NCBI RefSeq assembly: GCF_910592395.1
Contig: NC_088324.1
Span: forward strand, 1 to 64,000
Direction: 5' to 3'
Source: Lineus longissimus
Taxonomy: Eukaryota > Nemertea > Pilidiophora > Heteronemertea > Lineidae
DNA: 64,000 bases
The translations under genes were made by a program, and so were the position numbers. Of this stretch, positions 1 to 13,679 are shown piece after piece (the stretch's first letter is position 1; every line of letters starts with the position of its first letter). The notes beneath the pieces were generated by a model. The model made no database searches. It had not been told where the DNA came from and saw only the letters and a list, made by a program, of their open reading frames with translations.

Positions 1-3000
1 TAATTTTCAGCTCCATAGCTTGCTTATTCTGGCCAGGGTTGGTCTTTGAATATGGTGCTGTTGGCTGCAAAATCATGACTTTTTGTCGATTTTGTCCTCT
101 TTCGTCGCTTTTGGCACAGTGTACCACTCTTGGAAATGTCTCTCATTTCTCCAAAAATGTCCAGATATGACTTTCCTTTGTTGGAGAGTTGTGGGATGTC
201 ATGTACATTAGTTTGAAAAAATTCTCAAAATGTTAACCCCTGAAATCTACCTTCATTGAGACAAGACCACTAATGAATATTCATAAGTTGGAGGGTCGAG
301 GCCTATCAATTAGACGAGTGCATGTTTTTTACTCTCAAGTACATATTTGGAGAGGTATTGAAAAAATATTTGTTGTGGCAAGTCTACAGATATAAAGAAA
401 TTATTTGATGAAAAATTTAATTTCGAATTTTGCTAATTTGGTAATAGGGGCGGGGCGGGGGCGTGTTTTGAGATTTTCTGCCAGTTGGCTGAAAAGAGTG
501 GAAATATCAATGTCTGTCTAATTTGTCGATTATCAAAATATTTCCGTGGTCAACTACCAGTTTACTTTTCACCATTTACTTGCCCGACTGTCCGGAATAT
601 CATATCAAAATTTCAGATTCACAACCCCACGCAGTATTTGATGCGTCGCGATCAAACATTGACAATTCAAGTGCTAAAAGGCTTAAAAAATCAATGGTGG
701 TCTTGTCTCCATTTACACTACACTAGCATTGTACCCGTGGCGCAGGCAGGTTCAAATGGGCTATACCTTGAACTGCATGTGCCGAACATTGAATTGCACT
801 GAAAATCTAATGCAATATCAAAGGAGCCATATCGAAGAGACAAATTAAACCAACCATTTGTCCTCAGACTCGGACCTAGCTGTGGCGTGCTGTATGCGTG
901 CATATAAAAGTATATCAGTTGGTCCGATAGAGATGATGAGGCAATGCCTCGTTCCTTAGTCAGCAATATGCGCCTTCGGAGAAGAAAGATTACCCAGATA
1001 GGCCTTCACACGTCGGCCTCCAAATGGCTCGAACCAATTGCACTATCGCTACTATAACTTTAAAATGCGTGCTCCTCCTACATGTAGCCAGGTCTCGGGC
1101 AAGGCACTTACTCGACAGGCAAGCTAGAAGTTCAGCACCGTGAGCAGCTCCTTGATAAGGCCATTTCAGGTTCAGCGCGCCTCTTCAGATCAATTATTGA
1201 AAGCTGTGGTGAGCACATAAACAGACCATGGTAACCTTCATTTGAAAATCCCTTCATAATCAAGGGCTAGCTCTGGCTAACACAGCACCCATAGACAATA
1301 GACCACCAATTTGACCCCAGCTCCTTACCGCGGGAAAACCCAAGTCCAGCAACCAAAAGTACCAAAAATACATTTTTGTTTACATTTGAACTGGACACAT
1401 ACGTTTGTTTACAATTTCTTTCCCCGCGAAATCTCGAACATCAGGTGACCTGCAATCGTGGATTGAAAATAACATTAACCTTAGTTCAGCAGGTCAACAG
1501 GTACAGGCTGTTCCAATCATCCCCCCTACAGCCAGCTGTTCAACAGGTAATGTTAGCCACCCCACAGGGAGTGCAGGTAATTGATTAAGCCCCTGCATAA
1601 CTAAACAGCAATGACTTGGCTTCCGTGAGTGGTAAGGAGAATTTACAGTGTCCGATTAAAAATCCCTCATTACTGCTCCACTGAAGTAAATTTCCGAAAA
1701 TAAACATAACGTTGCATCAGGATAACATATCACCTGCAAACGTGCAAAATATCGAGACGAAACACTACCCCCAAATGGCACTTTATCGAGCCGCCTTATA
1801 GTATTATGATATAGATTTGGTGTATTCCTGTTTCGCCTATTCCTGTTCCGCCTATTCCTGTTTCGCCTAATTCCTGTTTCGCCTATTCCTGTTTCGCCTA
1901 TTCAAATATTTTGGGTCAATTTAGTGAAAAATTTGAATATGCTCAAATCACTCTAATTCATTTAGAATATTGTATTGCTGATGATTTAAGGTCAAAACAA
2001 GCTAAAATAATGAGAAAAAAACTTAATTTGACCCCAATATGAGCCAACCTAGCCCCGGTCTAAGTTCGGTTTCATTTTCACAAGTCTTGTTGTGTTGCCA
2101 TTCATTTTGTAATTTCTTTGAAACTACTTAGGCCTTGATTCTGAAAGTTGTGCCCTAAGCAGCAAAGATACTCCTAAATCACATCCTTAATTTTCAGCTC
2201 CATAGCTTGCTTATTCTGGCCAGGGCTGGTCTTTGAATATGGTGCTGTTGGCTGCAAAATCATGACTTTTTGTCGATTTTGTCCTCTTTCGTCGCTTTTG
2301 GCACAGTGTACCACTCTTTGAAATGTCTCTCATTTCTCCAAAAATGTCCAGATATCATTTTCCTTTGTTGGAGAGTTGTGGGATGTCATGTACATTAGTT
2401 TGAAAAAATTCTCAAAATGTTAACCCCTGAAATCTACCTTCATTGAGACAAGACCACTAATGAATATTCATAGGTTGGAGGGTCGAGGCCTATCAATTAG
2501 ACGAGTGCATGTTTTTTACTCTCAAGTACATATTTGGAGAGGTATTGAAAAAATATTTGTTGTGGCAAGTCTACAGATATAAAGAAATTATTTGATGAAA
2601 AATTTAATTTCGAATTTTGCTAATTTGGTAATAGGGGGCGGGGCGTGTTTTGAGATTTTCTGCCAGTTGGCTGAAAAGAGTGGAAATATCAATGTCTGTC
2701 TAATTTGTCGATTATCAAAAAATTTCCGTGGTCAACTACCAGTTTACTTTTCACCATTTACTTGCCCGACTGTCCGGAATATCATATCAAAATTTCAGAT
2801 TCACAACCCCACGCAGTATTTGATGCGTCGCGATCAAACATTGACAATTCAAGTGCTAAAAGGCTTAAAAAATCAATGGTGGTCTTGTCTCCATTTACAC
2901 TACACTAGCATTGTACCCGTGGCGCAGGCAGGTTCAAATGGGCTATACCTTGAACTGCATGTGCCGAACATTGAATTGCACTGAAAATCTAATGCAATAT

Positions 3001-6000
3001 CAAAGGAGCCATATCGAAGAGACAAATTAAACCAACCATTTGTCCTCAGACTCGGACCTAGCTGTGGCGTGCTGTATGCGTGCATATAAAAGTATATCAG
3101 TTGGTCCGATAGAGATGATGAGGCAATGCCTCGTTCCTTAGTCAGCAATATGCGCCTTCGGAGAAGAAAGATTACCCAGATAGGCCTTCACACGTCGGCC
3201 TCCAAATGGCTCGAACCAATTGCACTATCGCTACTATAACTTTAAAATGCGTGCTCCTCCTACATGTAGCCAGGTCTCGGGCAAGGCACTTACTCGACAG
3301 GCAAGCTAGAAGTTCAGCACCGTGAGCAGCTCCTTGATAAGGCCATTTCAGGTTCAGCGCGCCTCTTCAGATCAATTATTGAAAGCTGTGGTGAGCACAT
3401 AAACAGACCATGGTAACCTTCATTTGAAAATCCCTTCATAATCAAGGGCTAGCTCTGGCTAACACAGCACCCATAGACAATAGACCACCAATTTGACCCC
3501 AGCTCCTTACCGCGGGAAAACCCAAGTCCAGCAACCAAAAGTACCAAAAATACATTTTTGTTTACATTTGAACTGGACACATACGTTTGTTTACAATTTC
3601 TTTCCCCGCGAAATCTCGAACATCAGGTGACCTGCAATCGTGGATTGAAAATAACATTAACCTTAGTTCAGCAGGTCAACAGGTACAGGCTGTTCCAATC
3701 ATCCCCCTACAGCCAGCTGTTCAACAGGTAATGTTAGCCACCCCACAGGGAGTGCAGGTAATTGATTAAGCCCCTGCATAACTAAACAGCAATGACTTGG
3801 CTTCCGTGAGTGGTAAGGAGAATTTACAGTGTCCGATTAAAAATCCCTCATTACTGCTCCACTGAAGTAAATTTCCGAAAATAAACATAACGTTGCATCA
3901 GGATAACATATCACCTGCAAACGTGCAAAATATCGAGACGAAACACTACCCCCAAATGGCACTTTATCGAGCCGCCTTATAGTATTATGATATAGATTTG
4001 GTGTATTCCTGTTTCGCCTATTCCTGTTCCGCCTATTCCTGTTTCGCCTAATTCCTGTTTCGCCTATTCCTGTTTCGCCTATTCAAATATTTTGGGTCAA
4101 TTTAGTGAAAAATTTGAATATGCTCAAATCACTCTAATTCATTTAGAATATTGTATTGCTGATGATTTAAGGTCAAAACAAGCTAAAATAATGAGAAAAA
4201 AACTTAATTTGACCCCAATATGAGCCAACCTAGCCCCGGTCTAAGTTCGGTTTCATTTTCACAAGTCTTGTTGTGTTGCCATTCATTTTGTAATTTCTTT
4301 GAAACTACTTAGGCCTTGATTCTGAAAGTTGTGCCCTAAGCAGCAAAGATACTCCTAAATCACATCCTTAATTTTCAGCTCCATAGCTTGCTTATTCTGG
4401 CCAGGGTTGGTCTTTGAATATGGTGCTGTTGGCTGCAAAATCATGACTTTTTGTCGATTTTGTCCTCTTTCGTCGCTTTTGGCACAGTGTACCACTCTTT
4501 GAAATGTCTCTCATTTCTCCAAAAATGTCCAGATATCATTTTCCTTTGTTGGAGAGTTGTGGGATGTCATGTACATTAGTTTGAAAAAATTCTCAAAATG
4601 TTAACCCCTGAAATCTACCTTCATTGAGACAAGACCACTAATGAATATTCATAGGTTGGAGGGTCGAGGCCTATCAATTAGACGAGTGCATGTTTTTTAC
4701 TCTCAAGTACATATTTGGAGAGGTATTGAAAAAATATTTGTTGTGGCAAGTCTACAGATATAAAGAAATTATTTGATGAAAAATTTAATTTCGAATTTTG
4801 CTAATTTGGTAATAGGGGGCGGGGCGTGTTTTGAGATTTTCTGCCAGTTGGCTGAAAAGAGTGGAAATATCAATGTCTGTCTAATTTGTCGATTATCAAA
4901 AAATTTCCGTGGTCAACTACCAGTTTACTTTTCACCATTTACTTGCCCGACTGTCCGGAATATCATATCAAAATTTCAGATTCACAACCCCACGCAGTAT
5001 TTGATGCGTCGCGATCAAACATTGACAATTCAAGTGCTAAAAGGCTTAAAAAATCAATGGTGGTCTTGTCTCCATTTACACTACACTAGCATTGTACCCG
5101 TGGCGCAGGCAGGTTCAAATGGGCTATACCTTGAACTGCATGTGCCGAACATTGAATTGCACTGAAAATCTAATGCAATATCAAAGGAGCCATATCGAAG
5201 AGACAAATTAAACCAACCATTTGTCCTCAGACTCGGACCTAGCTGTGGCGTGCTGTATGCGTGCATATAAAAGTATATCAGTTGGTCCGATAGAGATGAT
5301 GAGGCAATGCCTCGTTCCTTAGTCAGCAATATGCGCCTTCGGAGAAGAAAGATTACCCAGATAGGCCTTCACACGTCGGCCTCCAAATGGCTCGAACCAA
5401 TTGCACTATCGCTACTATAACTTTAAAATGCGTGCTCCTCCTACATGTAGCCAGGTCTCGGGCAAGGCACTTACTCGACAGGCAAGCTAGAAGTTCAGCA
5501 CCGTGAGCAGCTCCTTGATAAGGCCATTTCAGGTTCAGCGCGCCTCTTCAGATCAATTATTGAAAGCTGTGGTGAGCACATAAACAGACCATGGTAACCT
5601 TCATTTGAAAATCCCTTCATAATCAAGGGCTAGCTCTGGCTAACACAGCACCCATAGACAATAGACCACCAATTTGACCCCAGCTCCTTACCGCGGGAAA
5701 ACCCAAGTCCAGCAACCAAAAGTACCAAAAATACATTTTTGTTTACATTTGAACTGGACACATACGTTTGTTTACAATTTCTTTCCCCGCGAAATCTCGA
5801 ACATCAGGTGACCTGCAATCGTGGATTGAAAATAACATTAACCTTAGTTCAGCAGGTCAACAGGTACAGGCTGTTCCAATCATCCCCCTACAGCCAGCTG
5901 TTCAACAGGTAATGTTAGCCACCCCACAGGGAGTGCAGGTAATTGATTAAGCCCCTGCATAACTAAACAGCAATGACTTGGCTTCCGTGAGTGGTAAGGA

Positions 6001-9000
6001 GAATTTACAGTGTCCGATTAAAAATCCCTCATTACTGCTCCACTGAAGTAAATTTCCGAAAATAAACATAACGTTGCATCAGGATAACATATCACCTGCA
6101 AACGTGCAAAATATCGAGACGAAACACTACCCCCAAATGGCACTTTATCGAGCCGCCTTATAGTATTATGATATAGATTTGGTGTATTCCTGTTTCGCCT
6201 ATTCCTGTTCCGCCTATTCCTGTTTCGCCTAATTCCTGTTTCGCCTATTCCTGTTTCGCCTATTCAAATATTTTGGGTCAATTTAGTGAAAAATTTGAAT
6301 ATGCTCAAATCACTCTAATTCATTTAGAATATTGTATTGCTGATGATTTAAGGTCAAAACAAGCTAAAATAATGAGAAAAAAACTTAATTTGACCCCAAT
6401 ATGAGCCAACCTAGCCCCGGTCTAAGTTCGGTTTCATTTTCACAAGTCTTGTTGTGTTGCCATTCATTTTGTAATTTCTTTGAAACTACTTAGGCCTTGA
6501 TTCTGAAAGTTGTGCCCTAAGCAGCAAAGATACTCCTAAATCACATCCTTAATTTTCAGCTCCATAGCTTGCTTATTCTGGCCAGGGCTGGTCTTTGAAT
6601 ATGGTGCTGTTGGCTGCAAAATCATGACTTTTTGTCGATTTTGTCCTCTTTCGTCGCTTTTGGCACAGTGTACCACTCTTTGAAATGTCTCTCATTTCTC
6701 CAAAAATGTCCAGATATCATTTTCCTTTGTTGGAGAGTTGTGGGATGTCATGTACATTAGTTTGAAAAAATTCTCAAAATGTTAACCCCTGAAATCTACC
6801 TTCATTGAGACAAGACCACTAATGAATATTCATAGGTTGGAGGGTCGAGGCCTATCAATTAGACGAGTGCATGTTTTTTACTCTCAAGTACATATTTGGA
6901 GAGGTATTGAAAAAATATTTGCTGTGGCAAGTCTACAGATATAAAGAAATTATTTGATGAAAAATTTAATTTCGAATTTTGCTAATTTGGTAATAGGGGG
7001 CGGGGCGTGTTTTGAGATTTTCTGCCAGTTGGCTGAAAAGAGTGGAAATATCAATGTCTGTCTAATTTGTCGATTATCAAAAAATTTCCGTGGTCAACTA
7101 CCAGTTTACTTTTCACCATTTACTTGCCCGACTGTCCGGAATATCATATCAAAATTTCAGATTCACAACCCCACGCAGTATTTGATGCGTCGCGATCAAA
7201 CATTGACAATTCAAGTGCTAAAAGGCTTAAAAAATCAATGGTGGTCTTGTCTCCATTTACACTACACTAGCATTGTACCCGTGGCGCAGGCAGGTTCAAA
7301 TGGGCTATACCTTGAACTGCATGTGCCGAACATTGAATTGCACTGAAAATCTAATGCAATATCAAAGGAGCCATATCGAAGAGACAAATTAAACCAACCA
7401 TTTGTCCACAGACTCGGACCTAGCTGTGGCGTGCTGTATGCGTGCATATAAAAGTATATCAGTTGGTCCGATAGAGATGATGAGGCAATGCCTCGTTCCT
7501 TAGTCAGCAATATGCGCCTTCGGAGAAGAAAGATTACCCAGATAGGCCTTCACACGTCGGCCTCCAAATGGCTCGAACCAATTGCACTATCGCTACTATA
7601 ACTTTAAAATGCGTGCTCCTCCTACATGTAGCCAGGTCTCGGGCAAGGCACTTACTCGACAGGCAAGCTAGAAGTTCAGCACCGTGAGCAGCTCCTTGAT
7701 AAGGCCATTTCAGGTTCAGCGCGCCTCTTCAGATCAATTATTGAAAGCTGTGGTGAGCACATAAACAGACCATGGTAACCTTCATTTGAAAATCCCTTCA
7801 TAATCAAGGGCTAGCTCTGGCTAACACAGCACCCATAGACAATAGACCACCAATTTGACCCCAGCTCCTTACCGCGGGAAAACCCAAGTCCAGCAACCAA
7901 AAGTACCAAAAATACATTTTTGTTTACATTTGAACTGGACACATACGTTTGTTTACAATTTCTTTCCCCGCGAAATCTCGAACATCAGGTGACCTGCAAT
8001 CGTGGATTGAAAATAACATTAACCTTAGTTCAGCAGGTCAACAGGTACAGGCTGTTCCAATCATCCCCCTACAGCCAGCTGTTCAACAGGTAATGTTAGC
8101 CACCCCACAGGGAGTGCAGGTAATTGATTAAGCCCCTGCATAACTAAACAGCAATGACTTGGCTTCCGTGAGTGGTAAGGAGAATTTACAGTGTCCGATT
8201 AAAAATCCCTCATTACTGCTCCACTGAAGTAAATTTCCGAAAATAAACATAACGTTGCATCAGGATAACATATCACCTGCAAACGTGCAAAATATCGAGA
8301 CGAAACACTACCCCCAAATGGCACTTTATCGAGCCGCCTTATAGTATTATGATATAGATTTGGTGTATTCCTGTTTCGCCTATTCCTGTTCCGCCTATTC
8401 CTGTTTCGCCTAATTCCTGTTTCGCCTATTCCTGTTTCGCCTATTCAAATATTTTGGGTCAATTTAGTGAAAAATTTGAATATGCTCAAATCACTCTAAT
8501 TCATTTAGAATATTGTATTGCTGATGATTTAAGGTCAAAACAAGCTAAAATAATGAGAAAAAAACTTAATTTGACCCCAATATGAGCCAACCTAGCCCCG
8601 GTCTAAGTTCGGTTTCATTTTCACAAGTCTTGTTGTGTTGCCATTCATTTTGTAATTTCTTTGAAACTACTTAGGCCTTGATTCTGAAAGTTGTGCCCTA
8701 AGCAGCAAAGATACTCCTAAATCACATCCTTAATTTTCAGCTCCATAGCTTGCTTATTCTGGCCAGGGCTGGTCTTTGAATATGGTGCTGTTGGCTGCAA
8801 AATCATGACTTTTTGTCGATTTTGTCCTCTTTCGTCGCTTTTGGCACAGTGTACCACTCTTTGAAATGTCTCTCATTTCTCCAAAAATGTCCAGATATGA
8901 CTTTCCTTTGTTGGAGAGTTGTGGGATGTCATGTACATTAGTTTGAAAAAATTCTCAAAATGTTAACCCCTGAAATCTACCTTCATTGAGACAAGACCAC

Positions 9001-9434
9001 TAATGAATATTCATAGGTTGGAGGGTCGAGGCCTATCAATTAGACGAGTGCATGTTTTTTACTCTCAAGTACATATTTGGAGAGGTATTGAAAAAATATT
9101 TGTTGTGGCAAGTCTACAGATATAAAGAAATTATTTGATGAAAAATTTAATTTCGAATTTTGCTAATTTGGTAATAGGGGGCGGGCGTGTTTTGAGATTT
9201 TCTGCCAGTTGGCTGAAAAGGGTGGAAATATCAATGTCTGTCTAATTTGTCGATTATCAAAAAATTTCCGTGGTCAACTACCAGTTTACTTTTCACCATT
9301 TACTTGCCCGACTGTCCGGAATATCATATCAAAATTTCAGATTCACAACCCCACGCAGTATTTGATGCGTCGCGATCAAACATTGACAATTCAACTGCTA
9401 AAAGGCTTAAAAAATCAATGGTGGTCTTGTCTCC
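1..9434. repeat. Tandem array of a 2.18 kb unit (satellite-like)
   Basis: The same sequence recurs with offsets of about 2187, 2181, 2181 and 2180 bp, giving about 4.3 copies in head-to-tail order. Copies differ by scattered substitutions and a 5 bp length change in a G-rich tract (near 450 in copy 1, 2633 in copy 2). The window opens inside the array, so the left end is unknown. The last copy stops abruptly at about 9434, after which the sequence is unrelated. Each unit has a short AT-rich part, a degenerate 15 bp minisatellite and a Q-rich exon-like stretch, but no long open frame. Frames of 60-130 codons recur in every copy on both strands and show no recognisable domain, so I treat the unit as non-coding. 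I saw no rRNA, snRNA or histone sequence in the unit. Confidence 0.95.
1823..1910. repeat. Degenerate 15 bp minisatellite inside each 2.18 kb unit
   Basis: About five copies of a motif close to ATTCCTGTTTCGCCT lie in tandem here. The same block recurs near 4005, 6186 and 8367 at the array period, so it was part of the unit before the unit was amplified. Confidence 0.9.
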
Positions 9435-11260
9435 TCTTTTGTGAAGTTATCGCCGCGGCCATTTTGATAAAATGGAAGTTAAATATATTTCTCGTTGATA
9501 TGATACAGAATTGTTTAATCCTGAAAGTGAAACTATTTGACTTGTCTGAAGAAGAAGTAGTTGTTTCGTGATTGTTTACCTTTGTCTGTGCACTGAATCT
9601 TACTTTGTATAATTGTCTGCGTTACAAGCAAATGGTTAATGTCTTACAGATTTTGATGTTCTTTTATGCAGTCCTTTCTGTCATAGTGGGTTAGGGTATT
9701 GTATTGGCTTGCATTAGGATGATAACTAAGAGGTCAATTTGTTAGGTCAACTCTAAATTAGAACTTTTTGAGAAAATGAAAATAATCACTGATTGATATG
9801 TTCCTTGGTGCAATGGAGAGAGGCTTTGGAGATCTTTCAAATTGTGCAGTTTTTTTTCAGTTGACTTTGAAAAAAATGACTATTTATGACGTTGTCTGAT
9901 ATAAGACTTCTTAAAGATTCCTTTTGCAAGTTTCTATTCCAACTGGTTGTAAGAATGCACACATTGATCATGTCAATCTTATAGCAATGTATTATGATCA
10001 ATACTGGAAAGACAAATTTGCAAATGTTTTTTCTTATTCTTCTGACTAAAGAAATTTGTAGGAAAAATACTGGTCAGTTAAAATGAAATGAACCTGTGAA
10101 TGTCAATGCCTTTTAAGGCCAAAATAAGTAGAAATATAATTGCTTTACCTGTTTTTGGCGAAGATTTGAAGACTGTCAAACCTCAGGTTGATAGTGATTA
10201 AAAAAATCACAACCAAAAGTCCATCACTCAGAGCTCAGAGGGGAGCAATCCTAAGTATGCATGACTTGGCCAAATGATTGGTTCCAATCACCATGACATG
10301 ATAGCTTAAACAACTTGGTGTCCTGTTATTTATAGTCCTGGTTTGTTATCAGGTAATCATTCACGATTCATTCATTGATCTTTACCACTCCAACATGTCC
10401 AAACCGAGTTTCCTAGACTGATATTGAAATGTCACCCGGTCCAGGAATTCTCCATCTTGGCACCTGTTACTATTTAGATAATGACGTGCGAATGCCTGTG
10501 CCCAGATCTCTCAAGTAGACTTCACTTTCGCTGATATACTCATCACAAAATGAAACTATGCATCATGAAAGTTAAAAGTTTGGTCGAAAACCTTAGTTGT
10601 AAGGTATTTCTGACTGCTGAGTACTATTGCAATCATGCGTCATAATTGTCTTCATATACGATGTAATCGACCATTTAAAAAGGTCCACAAAACACTTTTT
10701 TATGTCGGGAAAAATACCACCAAAAATCACTAGTGTTGTAGTACGAACTAAGACTTGTTTAGGTGGGTAGTGTATAATTCTGAGGAAATGATAGTATGTG
10801 ACCAACCCCATCACCTTGGGAGGGTAGCCGAGTTCTGAGCTTACAGTGGGACAGTGGGACAGTGTCAAAAGTCATCACAAATGAGAATTATCCAGGGGTG
10901 ATTTTCAACATAGTCTTATTTTTCCTCTACGACAACACCATTGCTTTCTGTGTGGGAAGAAACTTTTTTTGTGTTTACCTTTTGTAAACAGATGATAACA
11001 ATGAAGACAGTTCACTGTAATGATAATGCCAAACAACAACATTTGGAACAACCTTATGAAATACGCATTGAAAAGTCCACTTCAGGCTACTGTCCACCTT
11101 TGTGGGATCCTTTACCTGTCTTTGCATAGACACTCAGGAACAAGGGACCATAGCTTTTAGTCTCATCCGACAGACCCTCGAGTATTTCATACGTTATACG
11201 TGTTGTGAAGAGCCAGAAATGTTAGTTCCTTGAAAGCCACGCCGGTTCATCCAGACATAT
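9435..11260. other. A+T-rich non-coding stretch, no gene seen
   Basis: Unique-looking sequence to the right of the satellite array. Short open frames exist on both strands, but none has a domain, a convincing splice context or a polyadenylation signal that would support a gene. Confidence 0.6.
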
Positions 11261-11264
11261 AATC

Positions 11265-11345
11265 CTGTTTTCTCCCCAGGATTGAACCCGGTCCCTATTG
11301 CATGGTAGCCAGCAGTGTTAACAACTAGTCTATGAGGCTCCTCTA
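11265..11345 (-). repeat. Possible tRNA-derived SINE head
   Basis: On the minus strand there is a near-perfect pol III B box (GGTTCAATCC) about 50 bases downstream of an A-box-like sequence. The flanks do not fold into a tRNA acceptor stem, so this is a tRNA-related repeat rather than a tRNA gene. Confidence 0.4.
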
Positions 11346-11894
11346 ATTATCATAGATTGTAGGTGTTGATATTTCATGAGCTAGACTGTACATTCCGATA
11401 CATCTCAAACAAGGAAATATTTGTGGCCATCTTATTTTGTGGTTTTGTGAAATTGCAACTTTGGAATACCGCTACCTTTAATTGACCATTGACAATCCCT
11501 GAACTTTAATTTCAATCGCTTTTTTTCACGATTATAGTATTTTCGCGATTATCTTAAAACGTAGAGGTAAAAAGCATGTTAACATTACCAGCTTCAAGGT
11601 ATTCTATCATGTCATTTCATGCGAGATTTGTCTATGGTCTATAAAAAAAACCATTACATGTAACTTCACATATTTTCGAAAAACAAACAAAAACAGAACA
11701 AAAACGCTTGAAAATGTTCAAAACCTCAAGATAACATTTTTAGAAATTCAGTCAACAAGATTTTGAAGGTCACATTGGTAAAGATTTATGTACCAATCGA
11801 TTGGTTCATTTTATAAGTACAAGTATCATCTCATTGACATTTCAAGTTTTGAATAAGGCTGAGTTTCATTTTATATCAACTTTCTACATGATCT

Positions 11895-12010
11895 AGATTT
11901 AAAGGGACAATATAGGCAGCAGCTAGGCAGGCAAGATAAAGTTACACGAAGTCGCCAATAGGGGTCTCTCACATTTCACAGTATGTCGAAATGATTGACG
12001 CTTGTACGAA
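11895..12010 (+). repeat. Dispersed repeat, copy 1 (AAAGGGAC family)
   Basis: A stretch containing a GGCAGCAGCT-like core, a GGTCTCTC motif and a GTCGAAATGATT tail is shared with 13055-13225 in the same orientation and with 23087-23166 in the opposite orientation. The three are clearly related but diverged, as expected for an old dispersed element. Confidence 0.7.
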
Positions 12011-12853
12011 GAAATGCCAAGGTGTCAAACCTTGGTTCCAGGCTGTGCCTCACTAGTGCATCGGCCCACATGGAGAGGATCAACGCATGGAGGGCTAACT
12101 CGCCTCGCTGTCAACATCGGAATATCATTATAATTCAGTCAGATTTTGAATTTTTTCTTTTTTGTGCAATTTTTTGACAGGGGTTTGGGTTAGTTGTTGA
12201 TGGAAATGACTTATGTAGAATAGGTGGTGAATGGGCTGCCAACAGCTTGGTAATATTGCCCATAGTTTTACCAATGGTCCTTTAATAATCCCATTGGTCC
12301 TTTTAGTCATAGATCATGGGCCGAAATGGCAGCGGACCGAACTTGTCTTGGTGGTGGGAAGGAACACAAGCCAGTTCACCTCATTGAGCTTGGCATTATT
12401 TTGAGTAATCTTCTATAAGGTATTGGTATATTCCCTCCGCTGTTTCTACTTGCCAAGATAATCAGTGTGCCTGATATTAGGTCTGACCTTCTCAAAAACT
12501 TATTGATGGAATTATTTTTAAAGTTCTCAAGTGTTATGTCTCGTGATAGATCAGACCGGGTAGTTGTAAAACAAGAAACACAGAAACGAAACAGAAACAC
12601 AGAAACACAGAAACGAAACGCAGAAACCAGTCTTGTGGCGAATTCTGGTCTGCAGACTCCATCTTGTTGCCATGGTTGTGGCCGCGAACGCGGGTGTAAC
12701 TAAAACTGGTATTCAGTCGGAATGGAAGGAGGAATGCTCATTTCCCAATACCCCTTTTAGCCTCATCAACGTGTGCGCAGATTGGCAGCATCCGGCCTTG
12801 ATCGTGCCCCTGACCAAAAACGGCCCCAAGTCGAAACGGCCCCACTTTATTTT

Positions 12854-12991
12854 ATGTACAATAGAACATGACTCTCTATTCGAAGGACTATTTTCTATTT
12901 ACACTGACCTCCCCAATACACTACATGTATGTACTACACGGCGTAAATAGAAAATAGTCCTTCGAATAGCGAGTCCTGTTCTTTTGTACAT
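12854..12991. repeat. Fold-back element, about 49 bp arms
   Basis: The arms 12854-12902 and 12943-12991 are inverted repeats separated by 40 bases. The inner 25 bases of each arm (12878-12902 and 12943-12967) are perfectly complementary, and the outer parts carry a few mismatches. This is typical of a MITE or hairpin. A related sequence occurs near 24235-24265. Confidence 0.85.
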
Positions 12992-13054
12992 TCCATGGCC
13001 TGTGCACGACACTAGGCTGAACTTCCCTACTGCAACCTCATTAACATAAACAGA

Positions 13055-13225
13055 TATTTAAAGGGACTATTTAAAGGCAGCAGCTGGGCAGGCAAGATTG
13101 AGTTACTCCAAGTCCAAGTCTAGTGCCCGCCCGCCCCCCCCCCCCCCCCCACTTTACTCTATTCTAGTCGCCAAAATTGGTCTCTCACGTCTCACATAAC
13201 GTCGAAATGATTCACCCATGTACTG
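13055..13225 (+). repeat. Dispersed repeat, copy 2 (AAAGGGAC family) with poly-C insertion
   Basis: Direct copy of the 11895-12010 repeat, lengthened internally by a C-rich tract that includes 17 consecutive C at 13134-13150. Confidence 0.7.
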
Positions 13226-13415
13226 GTACCGTACCTTGCATTTAGTGCTGCATCAGACGGGATTTGTTGGATGATCCTGGTACTTCATGTAAATTGAACA
13301 CTACAAGGCAAGATGTTGCACTGCACCTTCATTTAAAATAACATGCTGTATAGGAATTGAATCGAACCTACCAAAGTACTACACCACCACCTCAAAATAC
13401 TTCACCCATATCGTG

Positions 13416-13434
13416 CCCCCCCCCCCCCCCCCCC
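13416..13434. repeat. Poly-C tract (19 C)
   Basis: Uninterrupted C run. Similar runs lie at 13134-13150 and 23874-23891. Lengths of such runs are often unreliable in assemblies. Confidence 0.9.
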
Positions 13435-13679
13435 AAGTTGCTCCATGTATCCCATCAACAACTCTATTGCATTCCGGCTGGCCGCAACCCACCAACCTCA
13501 GATTTTACTTTTAAACGACAATATCAACGGATTGGGCAAGGAAAGTATCGGCGTGCCGCTTGATTCCAACTTTTATGAAAACCCGTTTGATTTTTGTTTC
13601 TGCATTTCGTTTCTGCGTTTCTGTGTTTCTGTTTCGTTTCTGTGTTTCTTTTTTACAACTACCCGATCAGACCATTTAT

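Larger units (their letters stand above)
12549..13675. mobile_element. Inverted-repeat pair with ACAGAAAC arms, possible non-autonomous transposon
   Basis: 12549-12630 (a GATCAGACC-GGGTAGTTGTAAAA start followed by repeated ACAGAAAC motifs) matches the reverse complement of 13590-13675 over about 80 bases with few differences. The arms are about 1 kb apart. The interior contains a separate fold-back (12854-12991) and a dispersed repeat, so it is either a non-autonomous TIR element with insertions or two opposite copies of one short repeat. Confidence 0.55.

Noticed and set aside
2592-2984. 130-codon plus-strand frame repeated in each satellite unit
   Set aside because: No domain, cut short in copy 1 and altered in copy 5 by indels, and lying in a satellite; its recurrence reflects the repeat and not selection on protein.
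2900-3148. 82-codon minus-strand frame repeated in each unit
   Set aside because: Overlaps the plus-strand frame in antisense, without a domain or start context; explained by copy identity.
13357-13563. Frame with a poly-proline run
   Set aside because: Created by the poly-C tract at 13416-13434; no other support.
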